Below, piece by piece: positions 49,147 through 60,787 of a DNA stretch of 64,000 nucleotides (position 1 is its first letter; every line of letters begins with the position of its first letter). The notes under the pieces were generated by a model. The model saw only the letters and a list, made by a program, of their open reading frames with translations. It had not been told where the DNA came from and searched no databases. Position numbers and translations under genes: made by a program. This DNA is from Spongiactinospora sp. TRM90649 (GTDB lineage: Bacteria > Actinomycetota > Actinomycetes > Streptosporangiales > Streptosporangiaceae): the NCBI RefSeq assembly GCF_029382225.1, contig NZ_JARLTC010000030.1:94198-158197 (forward strand), in the 5' to 3' direction.

Positions 49147-51069
49147 CTAGGCGCTGCCGGCGGCTCGGTCGCGGAGGACTCGGCGTTGTTGTTCCAGGGC
49201 GACCAGTTCGCCGAAGAGGCGGTTGTACTCCTGTTGCTGCTCCACGGGGTTGAGGCGTTGCAGGCGGGACTTGGACTGGGCGATGGCGCGGTCGACCGCG
49301 ATGGCCTCCAGGGCGGCGAGCATGGCCGCGCCGTAGCGTTCCTCGCCGCCGGTGTCGATGCGGAGGGCCTCGACGGCCATGCGGGTGATCATGGGGCGGA
49401 TGGCGTCGGAGACGCCGTCGAGGAGGCGGTCGATCCACTCGCGGCCGCCGGGGCCCGCCTGGGCGGTGCCGCCGGCGCCGAGGAGCCAGGCGTAGAGCTC
49501 GACGTGTTCGGGGAGGGTGAACGCCTGGGGGCCCAGGGCGTCGAAGCCGGGGCCGAGCAGGGCCGGGCGCTGGACGGCGAGCTTGAGGACCTCCGCCTCG
49601 ACGCGCACCCCGGGGTCGCCGGGATCGGGGACGCGCTCGGTCTGCCGGGCGGGCCGCTGGGCCTGGTCGCCGCGCCGACCGGCCTGGTCGCCACGCCGCG
49701 ACTGCCCCGCCCCGCCCGGACCACCGGAAGCGCCGCCGCCCTGGCCGACCATCTCGGAGATCCGCCCGATCACGAGTTGTTCGTTGAGGAAGCCGAGCCA
49801 GCGGTCGAGGTCGATCGCGTACATCTGGCGCAGCGCGCGGTCTTTGATGGAGGCCACGATGGGCGCGGCGGCGTCGAGGGCGGCGAGCCTGCCCTCGTTG
49901 GTGGCGAGGTCGTAGCGGGCGATCACGCTGCGGATGGCGAACGCGAACAGCGGCTCGCGGCTGGCGACGAGGTCTCTGACCGCGGCGTCGCCGTGCTTGA
50001 CCCGCAGGTCGCACGGGTCGAGCCCGTCGGGCTGGACCGCGACGAAGGTCTGGGTGACGAACTTCTGCTCCTCGGCGAAGGCGCGCAGCGCGGCCTTCTG
50101 GCCCGCCGGGTCGCCGTCGAAGGTGAAGACGACCTCGCCGCGGAACTCGGCCTGGTCGAGCAGCAGCCGCCGGAGGACCTTGATGTGGCCCTCGCCGAAG
50201 GAGGTGCCGCAGGTCGCCACCGCCGTGGGGACCCCGGCGAGGTGGCAGGCCATGACGTCGGTGTAGCCCTCGACGACGACGGCCTGGGAGCGCTTGGAGA
50301 TCTCGCGCTTGGCCAGGTCGAGGCCGTAGAGGACCTCGCTCTTCTTGTAGAGGGGGCTTTCCGGCGTGTTCAGGTATTTGGGGCCGTCGTCGTTGTCGAG
50401 CAGTTTGCGCGCCCCGAAGCCGATCACGTCGGCGGTGATGTCGCGGATCGGCCACACCAGGCGGGCCCGGAACCGGTCGATGGGGCCTCTGCGGCCCTCC
50501 TTGGCGAGGCCGCCCTTGATCAGTTCGGCGGCGGTGAAGCCCCGGCCCATCAGGTGTTTGGCCAGGCGGTCCCAGTCGGGCGGGGCGAAGCCGACGCCGA
50601 AGTGCTCGGCGTCGACCCGCTCGAAGCCGCGCTCGGACAGGAACTTGCGGCCGGGGGCGGCCTCGGGGCCGCCGAGCTGCTCGGCGTAGTACTCGGCGGC
50701 GGCGCGGTGGGCCTCGATCAGCCTGGTGCGCTCGCCCTGCTCCCGGCCGGGGACGTAGCCGCCCTGCTCGTAGCGGAGCTGGATGCCGGCCCGCTGGGCC
50801 AGCCGCTCGATCGCCTCGGAGAAGCTCAGGTGCTCCAGCCGCCGGACGAAGGTGATGACGTCGCCGCCTTCACCGCAGCCGAAGCAGTACCAGTAGCCGC
50901 GGGCTGGGGTGACGTTGAAGGAGGGGCTCTTCTCCTCGTGGAAGGGGCACAGGCCCTTGAGGTTGCCTCCGCCGGCGTTGCGGAGCTGGATGTGCTCGCC
51001 CACCACGTCGGCTATCGGTGAACGCTCCCTGACGTGCGCGATGTCGTCGTCGCTGATCCGGCCTGCCAC
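49147..51069 (-). CDS. dnaG: DNA primase
   Basis: Protein of 640 residues. The N-terminal CHC2 zinc ribbon reads LCPFHEEKSPSFNV and WYCFGCGEGGDVITFVRRLE. The TOPRIM catalytic domain follows at about 260-345 (QAVVVEGYTDVMACHLAGVP, FTFDGDPAGQKAALRAF). A Gly/Gln/Arg-rich linker near residue 440-475 precedes the helicase-binding C-terminal domain. It makes RNA primers for the replication fork. GTG start at 51069. It lies in the same direction as, and near, dgt and ppdK. Confidence 0.98.
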   Translation of the reverse strand: MAGRISDDDIAHVRERSPIADVVGEHIQLRNAGGGNLKGLCPFHEEKSPSFNVTPARGYWYCFGCGEGGDVITFVRRLEHLSFSEAIERLAQRAGIQLRYEQGGYVPGREQGERTRLIEAHRAAAEYYAEQLGGPEAAPGRKFLSERGFERVDAEHFGVGFAPPDWDRLAKHLMGRGFTAAELIKGGLAKEGRRGPIDRFRARLVWPIRDITADVIGFGARKLLDNDDGPKYLNTPESPLYKKSEVLYGLDLAKREISKRSQAVVVEGYTDVMACHLAGVPTAVATCGTSFGEGHIKVLRRLLLDQAEFRGEVVFTFDGDPAGQKAALRAFAEEQKFVTQTFVAVQPDGLDPCDLRVKHGDAAVRDLVASREPLFAFAIRSVIARYDLATNEGRLAALDAAAPIVASIKDRALRQMYAIDLDRWLGFLNEQLVIGRISEMVGQGGGASGGPGGAGQSRRGDQAGRRGDQAQRPARQTERVPDPGDPGVRVEAEVLKLAVQRPALLGPGFDALGPQAFTLPEHVELYAWLLGAGGTAQAGPGGREWIDRLLDGVSDAIRPMITRMAVEALRIDTGGEERYGAAMLAALEAIAVDRAIAQSKSRLQRLNPVEQQQEYNRLFGELVALEQQRRVLRDRAAGSA

Positions 51070-51240
51070 GCCGCGAGTCTATTGGCGGGGACCGACAGAT
51101 CGCGCACGGGTTCCCCGATTGGCGAGGCGGAGGGACGTCTACCCACTTTTCCGAACCGCCCATGACGAATGTGGCAGTCAGTTAGAAAGGTAGTGGCCCC
51201 TCGGCGGGGCCTTTCCGGATACCGTACGCGGGTGGAGAAG

Positions 51241-52191
51241 ATGAGATCGGGGCACAACAGACGTTTCGGACGTCTGGCCGCAGCGGCCACGGCGGCCGGT
51301 GCGGCCTTCCTGACCGGTGCCTGCGCCTCGGCCGGCGGTGTGGCGGGCGTCGCCACGGTCTCGCCGACGGCCGAACCGGCGTCCTCGCCTGGCGTCATCG
51401 CCACGATCCCCGCCCCGGCGGAGGAAGCGGCCGGTGGGGCCGCCGAAGGCGGTACGGCGACGACCGGGCCCGGCTCCGGCGTGAACCGCCCGCCCGGCTA
51501 CGAGCCGGTGCGCGTGCCGCCGCCGAAGATCTCGAAGTACACCTACGCCTTCCCGGTGAAGGACTGCGAGGCCAAGTACGCGCGCAAGCTGCTGGTGCTG
51601 ACCAAGACCACGATCTGGGCCGAGCGCGGCTGCGCCTTCATCGCGCCGATCGACGGCACGATCGACGAGGTCTCCTACGGCGACGCGTGGAGCGCCGCCA
51701 CCAACCAGGGCAAGGACCGCGAGGGCCGCTTCGTGTCGATCATCGGCATGGACGGCGTGCGCTACCTCGGCGGCCACCTCGACTCGGTGACCCCCGGCCT
51801 CACCCCCGGCCAGAAGGTCAACGCCGGGCAGACCCTCGGCCGCGTCGGCAACTCGGGCAACGCCGCGGGCGACGCCACCAACCTCTACTTCGCCATCTCC
51901 TGGAAGGCGTCGCCGGGGGCGTGGTGGGTGCGCCGGGGCATGGTCAGGCCGTGGGACTACCTGGACGCCTGGCGCGACGGCAACCGCACCCTCTCGCCCC
52001 GCGAGGAGATGCTCGCCGTCCGGAAGCAGGCGGGCGCCGAGCCCGCCTGCCAGATCCTCTGCTCGGGCAACGCCCCGACGGTGAGCACCCCGCAGCCGCA
52101 GGAGCGGAAGAAGAAGCGCAAGCCGGACCCGACGCCGCCGGTCGTCCACCCGTCGCCGCCGCACGCCACGATCGGCGCGACCCGGCCGTAG
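51241..52191 (+). CDS. LytM/M23-like extracellular protein lacking zinc ligands
   Basis: Protein of 316 residues. The N-terminus (RRFGRLAAAATAAGAAFLTG, then ACA) resembles a lipoprotein signal with Cys near residue 23. A variable Pro/Ala linker leads to a LytM-like domain at about 115-225: GCAFIAPIDGTIDEVSYGDA, VSIIGMDGVRYLGGHLDSVT, PGQKVNAGQTLGRVGNSGNA, TNLYFAIS. In active M23 peptidases the last strand carries HxH (GxHLHFE); here it is NLY, and the first His-x3-Asp pair is also missing. So it is probably a non-catalytic cell-wall binder or activator, like EnvC/NlpD types. The tail is basic and Pro-rich. It is divergent from dnaG. Confidence 0.85.
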   Translation: MRSGHNRRFGRLAAAATAAGAAFLTGACASAGGVAGVATVSPTAEPASSPGVIATIPAPAEEAAGGAAEGGTATTGPGSGVNRPPGYEPVRVPPPKISKYTYAFPVKDCEAKYARKLLVLTKTTIWAERGCAFIAPIDGTIDEVSYGDAWSAATNQGKDREGRFVSIIGMDGVRYLGGHLDSVTPGLTPGQKVNAGQTLGRVGNSGNAAGDATNLYFAISWKASPGAWWVRRGMVRPWDYLDAWRDGNRTLSPREEMLAVRKQAGAEPACQILCSGNAPTVSTPQPQERKKKRKPDPTPPVVHPSPPHATIGATRP

Positions 52192-52218
52192 CGGCCGAGA
52201 AGAGCCGAGACAGAATCG

Positions 52219-53412
52219 TCAGAGGGATTCGAGCGGCACGCCGGGGTCGGCGAGAGACTTCGGGTCGGGCGTGCCGCCCCGCCGGATCAGGTCCTGGATC
52301 GGGTCGACCACGTCCCAGACGTTGACGTTCATCCCGGCCACGACCCTGCCGCCGCTCAGCCAGAAGGCGACGAACTCCAGGTCGTCCACGGACCCCCGGA
52401 AGATCACCTCGTCGTACCCGGTGACGTCGCCGCTGAACTCCATGCCCAGCTCGTACTGGTCGGTAAAGAAGTAGGGCACCCGGTCGTAGGCGACCGTACG
52501 GCCGAGCATCGAGCGGGCCGCCTCGGGCCCGCCGTGCAGCGCGTTGGCCCAGTGCTCGACCCGCACCGGCCGGTCGTAGAGGGGGTGCTCGGCCTCGGCG
52601 ATGTCGCCCGCCGCGAAGACGTCGGGGTGGGAGGTGCTGCGCAGCGACGCGTCCACCAGGACGCCCTCGCCCACCGCCAGCCCGGCCTCGCGGGCCAGGT
52701 CCACGTTGGGGGCCGCGCCGATCCCGGCCACCACGTGGTCGGCGGGCAGGCGTTCCCCCTCGGCGGTGCGGACCTCGGTCGCGGTGATCTCCTCGACGCC
52801 CGTCCCGAACCGGAACTCCACGCCGTGACGGCGGTGCAGGGCGGTGAAGACCGCGCCCACCTCAGGGCCGAGCACCCGGTTCAACGGGCCGGGCTCCGGC
52901 TCCACGACCACCACGTGGCACCCGGCCTCGCGCGCCGCGGCGGCGGTCTCCAGGCCGATCCAGCCCGCCCCGGCCACGACCACCCGGCCGGCCCCGGCGA
53001 ACGCGCGGCGCAGCCGGTCGCTGTCGCCGAACGTGCGCAGCGTCATCGCGCGTTCCCCGCCGGGCACCGGAAGCCGCCTGGCCGACGAGCCGGTGGCGAG
53101 CAGCAGCCGCTCGTACGGCATGACCGCGCCCCCCGCCTGCCGCACCGTGCGCCCGTCGAGGTCGATCGAGACGACGGGGTCGCCGAGCCGGAGATCGACG
53201 GCGTTGGCCGCGTACCAGCCCGGCTCGTGCACGAACGCGGCCTCGCGCTCGCTCTTGCCCAGCAGGTAGTCCTTGGACAGCGGGGGCCGCTCGTAGGGGC
53301 GCAGTTCCTCCGCGCCGATCAGCGTGACGGGCCCGTCGTAGCCCTCCTCGCGCAGCGTCTCGGCGGCCTTCGCCCCCGCCAGGCCCGCACCGATGATGAC
53401 ATGTCCCGCCAT
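52219..53412 (-). CDS. FAD-dependent NAD(P)H oxidoreductase, ferredoxin-reductase type
   Basis: Protein of 397 residues. The FAD motif HVIIGAGLAGAKAAETLREE is at the N-terminus. YERPPLSKDYLLG is the family signature. The NAD motif VVVAGAGWIGLETAAAAREA is at about 150, and the second FAD motif DVFAAGDIAEAEHPLY is near 280. This is the putidaredoxin-reductase-like group that passes electrons from NAD(P)H to ferredoxins, P450s or dioxygenases. GAGGAGG lies 6 bases before the ATG. No ferredoxin or P450 gene adjoins it; the nitric oxide synthase 13 kb away is one conceivable electron acceptor, by inference only. Confidence 0.93.
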   Translation of the reverse strand: MAGHVIIGAGLAGAKAAETLREEGYDGPVTLIGAEELRPYERPPLSKDYLLGKSEREAAFVHEPGWYAANAVDLRLGDPVVSIDLDGRTVRQAGGAVMPYERLLLATGSSARRLPVPGGERAMTLRTFGDSDRLRRAFAGAGRVVVAGAGWIGLETAAAAREAGCHVVVVEPEPGPLNRVLGPEVGAVFTALHRRHGVEFRFGTGVEEITATEVRTAEGERLPADHVVAGIGAAPNVDLAREAGLAVGEGVLVDASLRSTSHPDVFAAGDIAEAEHPLYDRPVRVEHWANALHGGPEAARSMLGRTVAYDRVPYFFTDQYELGMEFSGDVTGYDEVIFRGSVDDLEFVAFWLSGGRVVAGMNVNVWDVVDPIQDLIRRGGTPDPKSLADPGVPLESL

Positions 53413-53502
53413 TGGGACCTCCTCGCTTCCTCCGCGTGAGCAGACGCACGGCCGAACGCCATCCGATGGCCGGGTATCCCTCATATCCCCCAGAGCGGGG
53501 GT

Positions 53503-54735
53503 TCAACCCCGGCAGAGCCGGGCGTGCCACGCGACGGCCGAGGTGTCCGTCAGCGAGGCGATCTGGTCGATGACCACCCGCACCCGGCCCGCGTCGGTCC
53601 CGGCCCTGGTGAAGGCGGGCCGCAGCGCGGGCTCCAGCGTGCCGGGCGCGCCCAGCGTGATCGCCGAGGCCAGCTCCGCGACGAGTTCGCGCTGCCTGGC
53701 CTGGTTGGCGTTGTGGTCGGCGCGGCACATCACATAGTGCGCGGTGATCCCCTTCAGCAGCGCGCACTCCAGCCGGGTGGTCTCCGGCACTACCAGGTCG
53801 GCGTCGTAGCGCCCGGTGCGCTCGCCGTACGCGTGGACGGTGGCGTCCTGGGCCGACCGGCACAGGCGTCCGATCAAGGCGCTGGTCAGGCCCTTCAGCG
53901 CGGCGAGGTCGGCCAGCGAGGCGTCGAAGTGCCGTGGCCAGTACGGCTGGGCCACCAGCCTGGCCAGGATCGGCTCCAGCGCGGCGGGGTCGGCGCCGGG
54001 GGCGTACCAGCCGACGGTCCGCTCGCAGACCTCGGCGCGCTCCACGGGCGAGCGCAGCGCGTCGAGAGTGACGTGCCCGGAGTGCAGCGCGTCTTCCAGG
54101 TCGTGCACGGAGTAGGCGACGTCGTCGGCCCAGTCCATGATCTGCGCCTCGAAGCTCACCCTGCCGTCCGGCAGGCCGTCCCTGAACCACCGGAAGACCG
54201 GCAGGTCGTCCTCGTAGACGCCGAACGGGCCCTCGCCGCGCGCGGGCCAGGGGTACTTGGTGGCGGCGTCGAGGGCGGCCCTGGTCAGGTTGAGGCCGGC
54301 GCTGCGGCCGTCCTCGGTGACGACCTTGGCCTCCAGCCGGGTGAGCAGCCGCAGGCTCTGGGCGTTGCCCTCGAAGCCGCCGCACCCGGTGGCCAGGTCG
54401 GCGAGCACCGCCTCGCCGTTGTGCCCGAACGGCGGATGCCCGAGGTCGTGGGCCAGGCAGGCGGTCTCGACGAGGTCGGGGTCGCGGCCGAGGGCCTTGC
54501 CCATCTCCCGGCCCACCTGGGCGCACTCCAGTGAGTGGGTGAGCCGGGTCCGGGGGATGTGCTGGCCGTTGCCCAGCGTCTCCCCCGGCCCGACCACCTG
54601 GGTCTTGGCCGCGAGCCTGCGCAGCGCGGCGGAGTGCAGCACCCGCGCGCGGTCGCGTTCGAACACGCCTCGTTCCGGGTTGCCGGGAGGTTCCGGCGCC
54701 CATCGTTCCTGGTCGTGCTCGTTGTACTGACTCAT
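53503..54735 (-). CDS. dgt: Deoxyguanosinetriphosphate triphosphohydrolase
   Basis: Protein of 410 residues with an HD domain. His67 is in RTRLTHSLECAQVGREMGKA, His96/Asp97 in CLAHDLGHPPFGHNGEAVLA and a later Asp in FEAQIMDWADDVAYSVHDLE. It hydrolyses dNTPs to nucleosides and triphosphate and limits dNTP pools. ATG 54735 is preferred, since homologous proteins start with this stretch (QYNEHDQERW). A GTG at 54771 would add 12 residues and a TTA codon. It follows ppdK downstream on the same strand, 58 bases away. Confidence 0.95.
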   Translation of the reverse strand: MSQYNEHDQERWAPEPPGNPERGVFERDRARVLHSAALRRLAAKTQVVGPGETLGNGQHIPRTRLTHSLECAQVGREMGKALGRDPDLVETACLAHDLGHPPFGHNGEAVLADLATGCGGFEGNAQSLRLLTRLEAKVVTEDGRSAGLNLTRAALDAATKYPWPARGEGPFGVYEDDLPVFRWFRDGLPDGRVSFEAQIMDWADDVAYSVHDLEDALHSGHVTLDALRSPVERAEVCERTVGWYAPGADPAALEPILARLVAQPYWPRHFDASLADLAALKGLTSALIGRLCRSAQDATVHAYGERTGRYDADLVVPETTRLECALLKGITAHYVMCRADHNANQARQRELVAELASAITLGAPGTLEPALRPAFTRAGTDAGRVRVVIDQIASLTDTSAVAWHARLCRG

Positions 54736-54793
54736 CGGTAACTGGAGACTATTCCCCATTACCGACATCACATGACCAACAGGAACGTAACAA

Positions 54794-57439
<2,646 letters not shown>

Positions 57440-57573
57440 CGCGACTCCTTCTACGCGCGTCTTGTGAACGCATCGATCCGCCTTAGTGGGACTGTACCGA
57501 TGAAGTTGATGACGAAACGTCACCCATCTGGAAATAATACGTTTACCCAGGTCAGAGCACTCAAGGAGGTCTA

Positions 57574-57645
57574 ATCCAATTCAAGTTGGATCAAATCCGA
57601 GAGCTCCAGCGAATTGGTTTATACCAATTGGTGTAAACCAATTGG
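57574..57645. promoter_or_regulatory. Operator array: two tandem TTGGT-N4-ACCAA sites plus an upstream dyad
   Basis: TTGGTTTATACCAA (57614-57627) is followed directly by TTGGTGTAAACCAA (57628-57641) and a further TTGG (57642-57645), a 14-bp period. An independent dyad ATCCAA-N6-TTGGAT lies at 57574-57591. The region is A/T-rich and lies 110-180 bases before the ABC transporter ATPase gene and 135-205 bases before ppdK. GntR- and TetR-type regulators use sites of this form. No regulator of these types is adjacent. Confidence 0.72.
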
Positions 57646-57756
57646 GCCCGCCCCGGTGCAGCCGATGGTCCAGGGCCCGTATCCACCGATCGGATGATGC
57701 ACGTCCGAGCGGGTCGGGCGATGCGGCGCCAGGCGCCCGGCCGGGAAGCTCTTCGT

Positions 57757-58731
57757 ATGGCAATCATCGAAGTCGACGGACTGCGCAAGTCCTACGCGGG
57801 GCGGCCCGTGGTCGACGGCGTCTCCTTCGCGGTCGAGGAGGGCGAGATCTTCGGCGTCCTCGGCCCGAACGGCGCGGGCAAGACGACCACCGTGGAGTGC
57901 GTCGAGGGCCTGCGCGTCCCCGACGCCGGGCGAGTGCGCGTGGCCGGGATCGACCCGGCGACCGACCGCGCCCGGCTCACCGAGGTGCTCGGCGCGCAGC
58001 TCCAGGAGAGCCACCTGCAGGCCAAGCTGACCGTGCGCGAGGCGCTGACCCTCTACAGCGCCTTCTACCCCACCCCCGCCGACTGGCGTCCGCTCGCCGA
58101 GCGCCTCGGGCTCGGCGACCGGCTCGACGCCCGGTTCGGCAAGCTCTCCGGCGGCCAGAAGCAGCGCCTGTTCATCGCGCTCGCGCTGGTCGGCGCGCCG
58201 AAGGTGGTCGTGCTCGACGAGCTGACCACCGGGCTCGACCCGCGCTCCCGCCGCGACACCTGGAAGCTCATCGAGGAGATCCGCGACACCGGGGTCACCG
58301 TGCTGCTGGTCACCCACTTCATGGAGGAGGCCCGGCACCTGTGCGACCGCATCGCCGTCATCCGGGCGGGCAAGGTGATCGCGCTCGACACCCCGACCGG
58401 GCTGATCGACGCCGCGGCCGGGGGCACGGAGATCTCCTTCGTCCCGTCGCGCCCGCTGACCGGGGACGAGCTGGCAGAGCTGGCCGCCCTTCCGGGCGCC
58501 GGGCCGACGCGCACCGACGGTGAAGGGCGGGTGAGCATCACCGGCACCGACGACACCGCCGCGCCGGTCATCGCGCTGCTCTCCGGGCGCGGTGTCACCC
58601 CGCGGCGGCTGCGCGTGGAGGCGGGCACCCTCGACGACGCCTTCCTCGACCTGACCGACGAGGGGAACGACGACCCGAACGACAGAGCGAACGACAAGGC
58701 GAACGACAAGGCGAAGGAGGTCACCCGATGA
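57757..58731 (+). CDS. ABC-2 type exporter, ATP-binding protein (DrrA-like)
   Basis: Protein of 324 residues. Walker A GPNGAGKTT is at 36-44, the signature LSGGQ at 130-134, and Walker B VVVLDE at 150-155, followed by THFMEEARHLCDRIAVIRAG. A C-terminal extension after about 225, as in drug-export ATPases of the DrrA group, ends with a short repetitive Asn-Asp-Lys tract (NDRANDKANDKAK). It powers the adjoining permease. ATG at 57757 lies after GGGAAG; longer starts would reach into the upstream region. The stop overlaps the permease ATG by 4 bases. Confidence 0.94.
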   Translation: MAIIEVDGLRKSYAGRPVVDGVSFAVEEGEIFGVLGPNGAGKTTTVECVEGLRVPDAGRVRVAGIDPATDRARLTEVLGAQLQESHLQAKLTVREALTLYSAFYPTPADWRPLAERLGLGDRLDARFGKLSGGQKQRLFIALALVGAPKVVVLDELTTGLDPRSRRDTWKLIEEIRDTGVTVLLVTHFMEEARHLCDRIAVIRAGKVIALDTPTGLIDAAAGGTEISFVPSRPLTGDELAELAALPGAGPTRTDGEGRVSITGTDDTAAPVIALLSGRGVTPRRLRVEAGTLDDAFLDLTDEGNDDPNDRANDKANDKAKEVTR

Positions 58732-59468
58732 CCGGGGCCGGTGCCGTGCTCAGGGCGGAGGCGCGACTGTTCGCCCGCGAGCCGTCCGCCATCTTCTGGA
58801 TCATCGCCTTCCCCCCGCTGCTCCTCGGGATCCTCGGCCTGATCCCCTCGTTCCAGGTGGCCGACCCCGGCCTCGGCGGACGCCGCGTCATCGACCTCTA
58901 CATGCCGGTGGCCGCGCTGCTCGGCGCGATCATGGCCGGGATTCAGGCCATGCCACCTGTCCTCACCGGATACCGGGAACAAGGTATTCTCCGCCGCATG
59001 TCCACCACTCCGGTGCGGCCGTCCGCGCTGCTCAACGCGCAGATGGTGCTGCACGGCGCCGCCGCCCTGGTCGCGTGCGCCCTGGTGGTCGCGGTGGGCG
59101 GCATCCTGTACGGCGTGCGCCCCACCGGCCACCTGCCGGGCAGCCTGCTGGTGCTGCTCCTGACCATCCTCTGCGCGCTCGCCCTGGGCGCGGCCATCTC
59201 CGCCGTGACGCCGAACACCAAGGTCAGCACCGCGGTGGGCACGATCATCTTCTTCCCCGCGATGTTCAGCGTCGGCGTCTACGTGCCGATCCAGGTCCTG
59301 CCCGAGACGATGCGGCGGGTGATCGAGTTCACCCCGTTCGGCGCCGCCACCCAGGCCCTCGACGAGGCGGCCGGCGGTTCGTGGCCGGGGCTCGCCCACA
59401 TCGTGGTGATGCTGACCTGGACGGTGGTCCTGTCGGCCGCGGCGGCCCGATGGTTCCGCTGGGAGTGA
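58728..59468 (+). CDS. ABC-2 type exporter, permease
   Basis: Protein of 246 residues with six hydrophobic helices (IFWIIAFPPLLLGILGLIPS, IDLYMPVAALLGAIMAGIQA, LVACALVVAVGGILYG, LLVLLLTILCALALGAAISA, TAVGTIIFFPAMFSVGVYVP, IVVMLTWTVVLSAAAARWF). The QGILRRMSTTPVRPSALL segment is the conserved ABC-2 cytoplasmic loop. Forms the membrane channel with the ATPase before it; the substrate is unknown but probably an antimicrobial or lipid. ATGA overlap upstream, GTGA overlap downstream. Confidence 0.93.
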   Translation: MTGAGAVLRAEARLFAREPSAIFWIIAFPPLLLGILGLIPSFQVADPGLGGRRVIDLYMPVAALLGAIMAGIQAMPPVLTGYREQGILRRMSTTPVRPSALLNAQMVLHGAAALVACALVVAVGGILYGVRPTGHLPGSLLVLLLTILCALALGAAISAVTPNTKVSTAVGTIIFFPAMFSVGVYVPIQVLPETMRRVIEFTPFGAATQALDEAAGGSWPGLAHIVVMLTWTVVLSAAAARWFRWE

Positions 59469-60787
59469 GGCTGCCGAGGGCGCCGAAGCGCGCCACGTAC
59501 GGCGCCGCGCCGCCCGCCCCGGGCGTGCGGGGGCCGGAGGACGCGCCGTCGGTGGCCGACACCTGGTGGGGGTACTTCCTGCGCCGCGGGCCGTACGTGC
59601 TGCTGGCGCTCGCCTCGGTGAGCGCGGCGTTCACCATGGACCTGCTGATGACCGGCACGGAAGTGGTCATCGCCATGGTGCTGATCGCCCTCGCCCTCAC
59701 CCTGCACGTGTGGTGGAGCACCGGCCCCGAGCGGCGGCCGGTGCCCTCCGCCGCGAGCCAGGTCTACTACGCGCTGCGCTACCTGATCGGCTTCGCCCTC
59801 ACCTGGCTCAACCCGTTCTTCGCCATCTACGCGCTGCTCGGCTACTTCGACGCGGGCCCGCTGCTGCCCCGGCGCCTGGTCCGGGCCGGGCTGGTGGCCA
59901 CCGCGGTGACCATGTCCGGTTCGCAGTCCGGGGGGCTGCCGCCGAGCGACCGCCAGTGGCCCGCCCTGGCCGCGATCTTCGTGATCAACGCCTCGCTTTC
60001 CCTGTTCTTCGAGGGCCTCACCGCCAAGGAGACCGAGCACACCGCGGCCAGTGCGGCCACCATCTCCGAGCTGCGGCTCGCCAACGCCCGCCTGGAGCAG
60101 GCGCTCGCCGAGAACGCCGGGCTGCAGGCCCGCCTGCTGGCGCAGGCCAGGGAGGCCGGGGTGAACGAGGAGCGCACCCGGCTGGCCGCCGAGATCCACG
60201 ACACCATCGCGCAGGGGCTGACCGGCATCGTCACCCAGTTGGAGGCGGCGGCCGACAGCGCCGACCAGGCCGCCTCCCGCGACCACATCGCCCGCGCCAC
60301 CGCGCTGGCCAGGCACAGCCTCGGCGAGGCCCGTCGTTCCGTGCACGACCTCGGCCCCGGCCAGCTCGAACATGACGCGCTGCCGGAGGCGCTGGAGAAG
60401 ATCGTCGTGGCCTGGTCCGCGGAGACGGGGGTTCCCGCCGCGTTCACCGTCACCGGGCACGCCGAGCCGCTGCTCGACGAGGTGGAGGCCACCCTGCTAC
60501 GCATCGCCCAGGAGGCACTGGCCAACGTCGGACGGCACGCCGCCGCCACCCGCGCCGGCGTCACGCTCTCCTACATGGACGACGAGGTGAGCCTCGACGT
60601 CCGCGACGACGGGCGCGGCTTCGACCTCGCGGCCGTCCGCCCGGCGGACGGCGTGCCCGTGTCCGGCTTCGGGCTGCGCGGCATGCGGGCCCGCACCGAG
60701 CGCATCGCCGGGGAGCTGGACATCGAGTCCGAGCCGGGGGCGGGCACCGCCGTCTCGGCCCGGGTGCCGCTGGTGCGCCATGACTGA
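59465..60787 (+). CDS. Sensor histidine kinase, NarL/DesK-type
   Basis: Protein of 440 residues. The N-terminal part has about five membrane helices (YVLLALASVSAAFTMDLLMT, VVIAMVLIALALTLHVWW, LIGFALTWLNPFFAIYALLG, ALAAIFVINASLSLFFEGL). A coiled segment (ELRLANARLEQALAENAGLQ) precedes the HisKA_3 box with His245 (RLAAEIHDTIAQGLTGIVTQ), then an HATPase domain (EALANVGRHAAATRAGVTL, DVRDDGRGFDL). It senses a membrane signal and phosphorylates the response regulator encoded next. GTG overlaps the permease stop. A sensor of exporter substrate is the simplest reading. Confidence 0.93.
   Translation: MRLPRAPKRATYGAAPPAPGVRGPEDAPSVADTWWGYFLRRGPYVLLALASVSAAFTMDLLMTGTEVVIAMVLIALALTLHVWWSTGPERRPVPSAASQVYYALRYLIGFALTWLNPFFAIYALLGYFDAGPLLPRRLVRAGLVATAVTMSGSQSGGLPPSDRQWPALAAIFVINASLSLFFEGLTAKETEHTAASAATISELRLANARLEQALAENAGLQARLLAQAREAGVNEERTRLAAEIHDTIAQGLTGIVTQLEAAADSADQAASRDHIARATALARHSLGEARRSVHDLGPGQLEHDALPEALEKIVVAWSAETGVPAAFTVTGHAEPLLDEVEATLLRIAQEALANVGRHAAATRAGVTLSYMDDEVSLDVRDDGRGFDLAAVRPADGVPVSGFGLRGMRARTERIAGELDIESEPGAGTAVSARVPLVRHD

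Noticed and set aside
51070..51240. ydaO-type (c-di-AMP) riboswitch before the LytM-like gene
   Set aside because: Such switches often precede cell-wall hydrolase genes in actinomycetes, but no conserved core or matching helices were seen in this 171-base region.
54736..54771. Upstream GTG start for dgt that would include a TTA codon
   Set aside because: No ribosome site supports it, and the family starts near the ATG at 54735.
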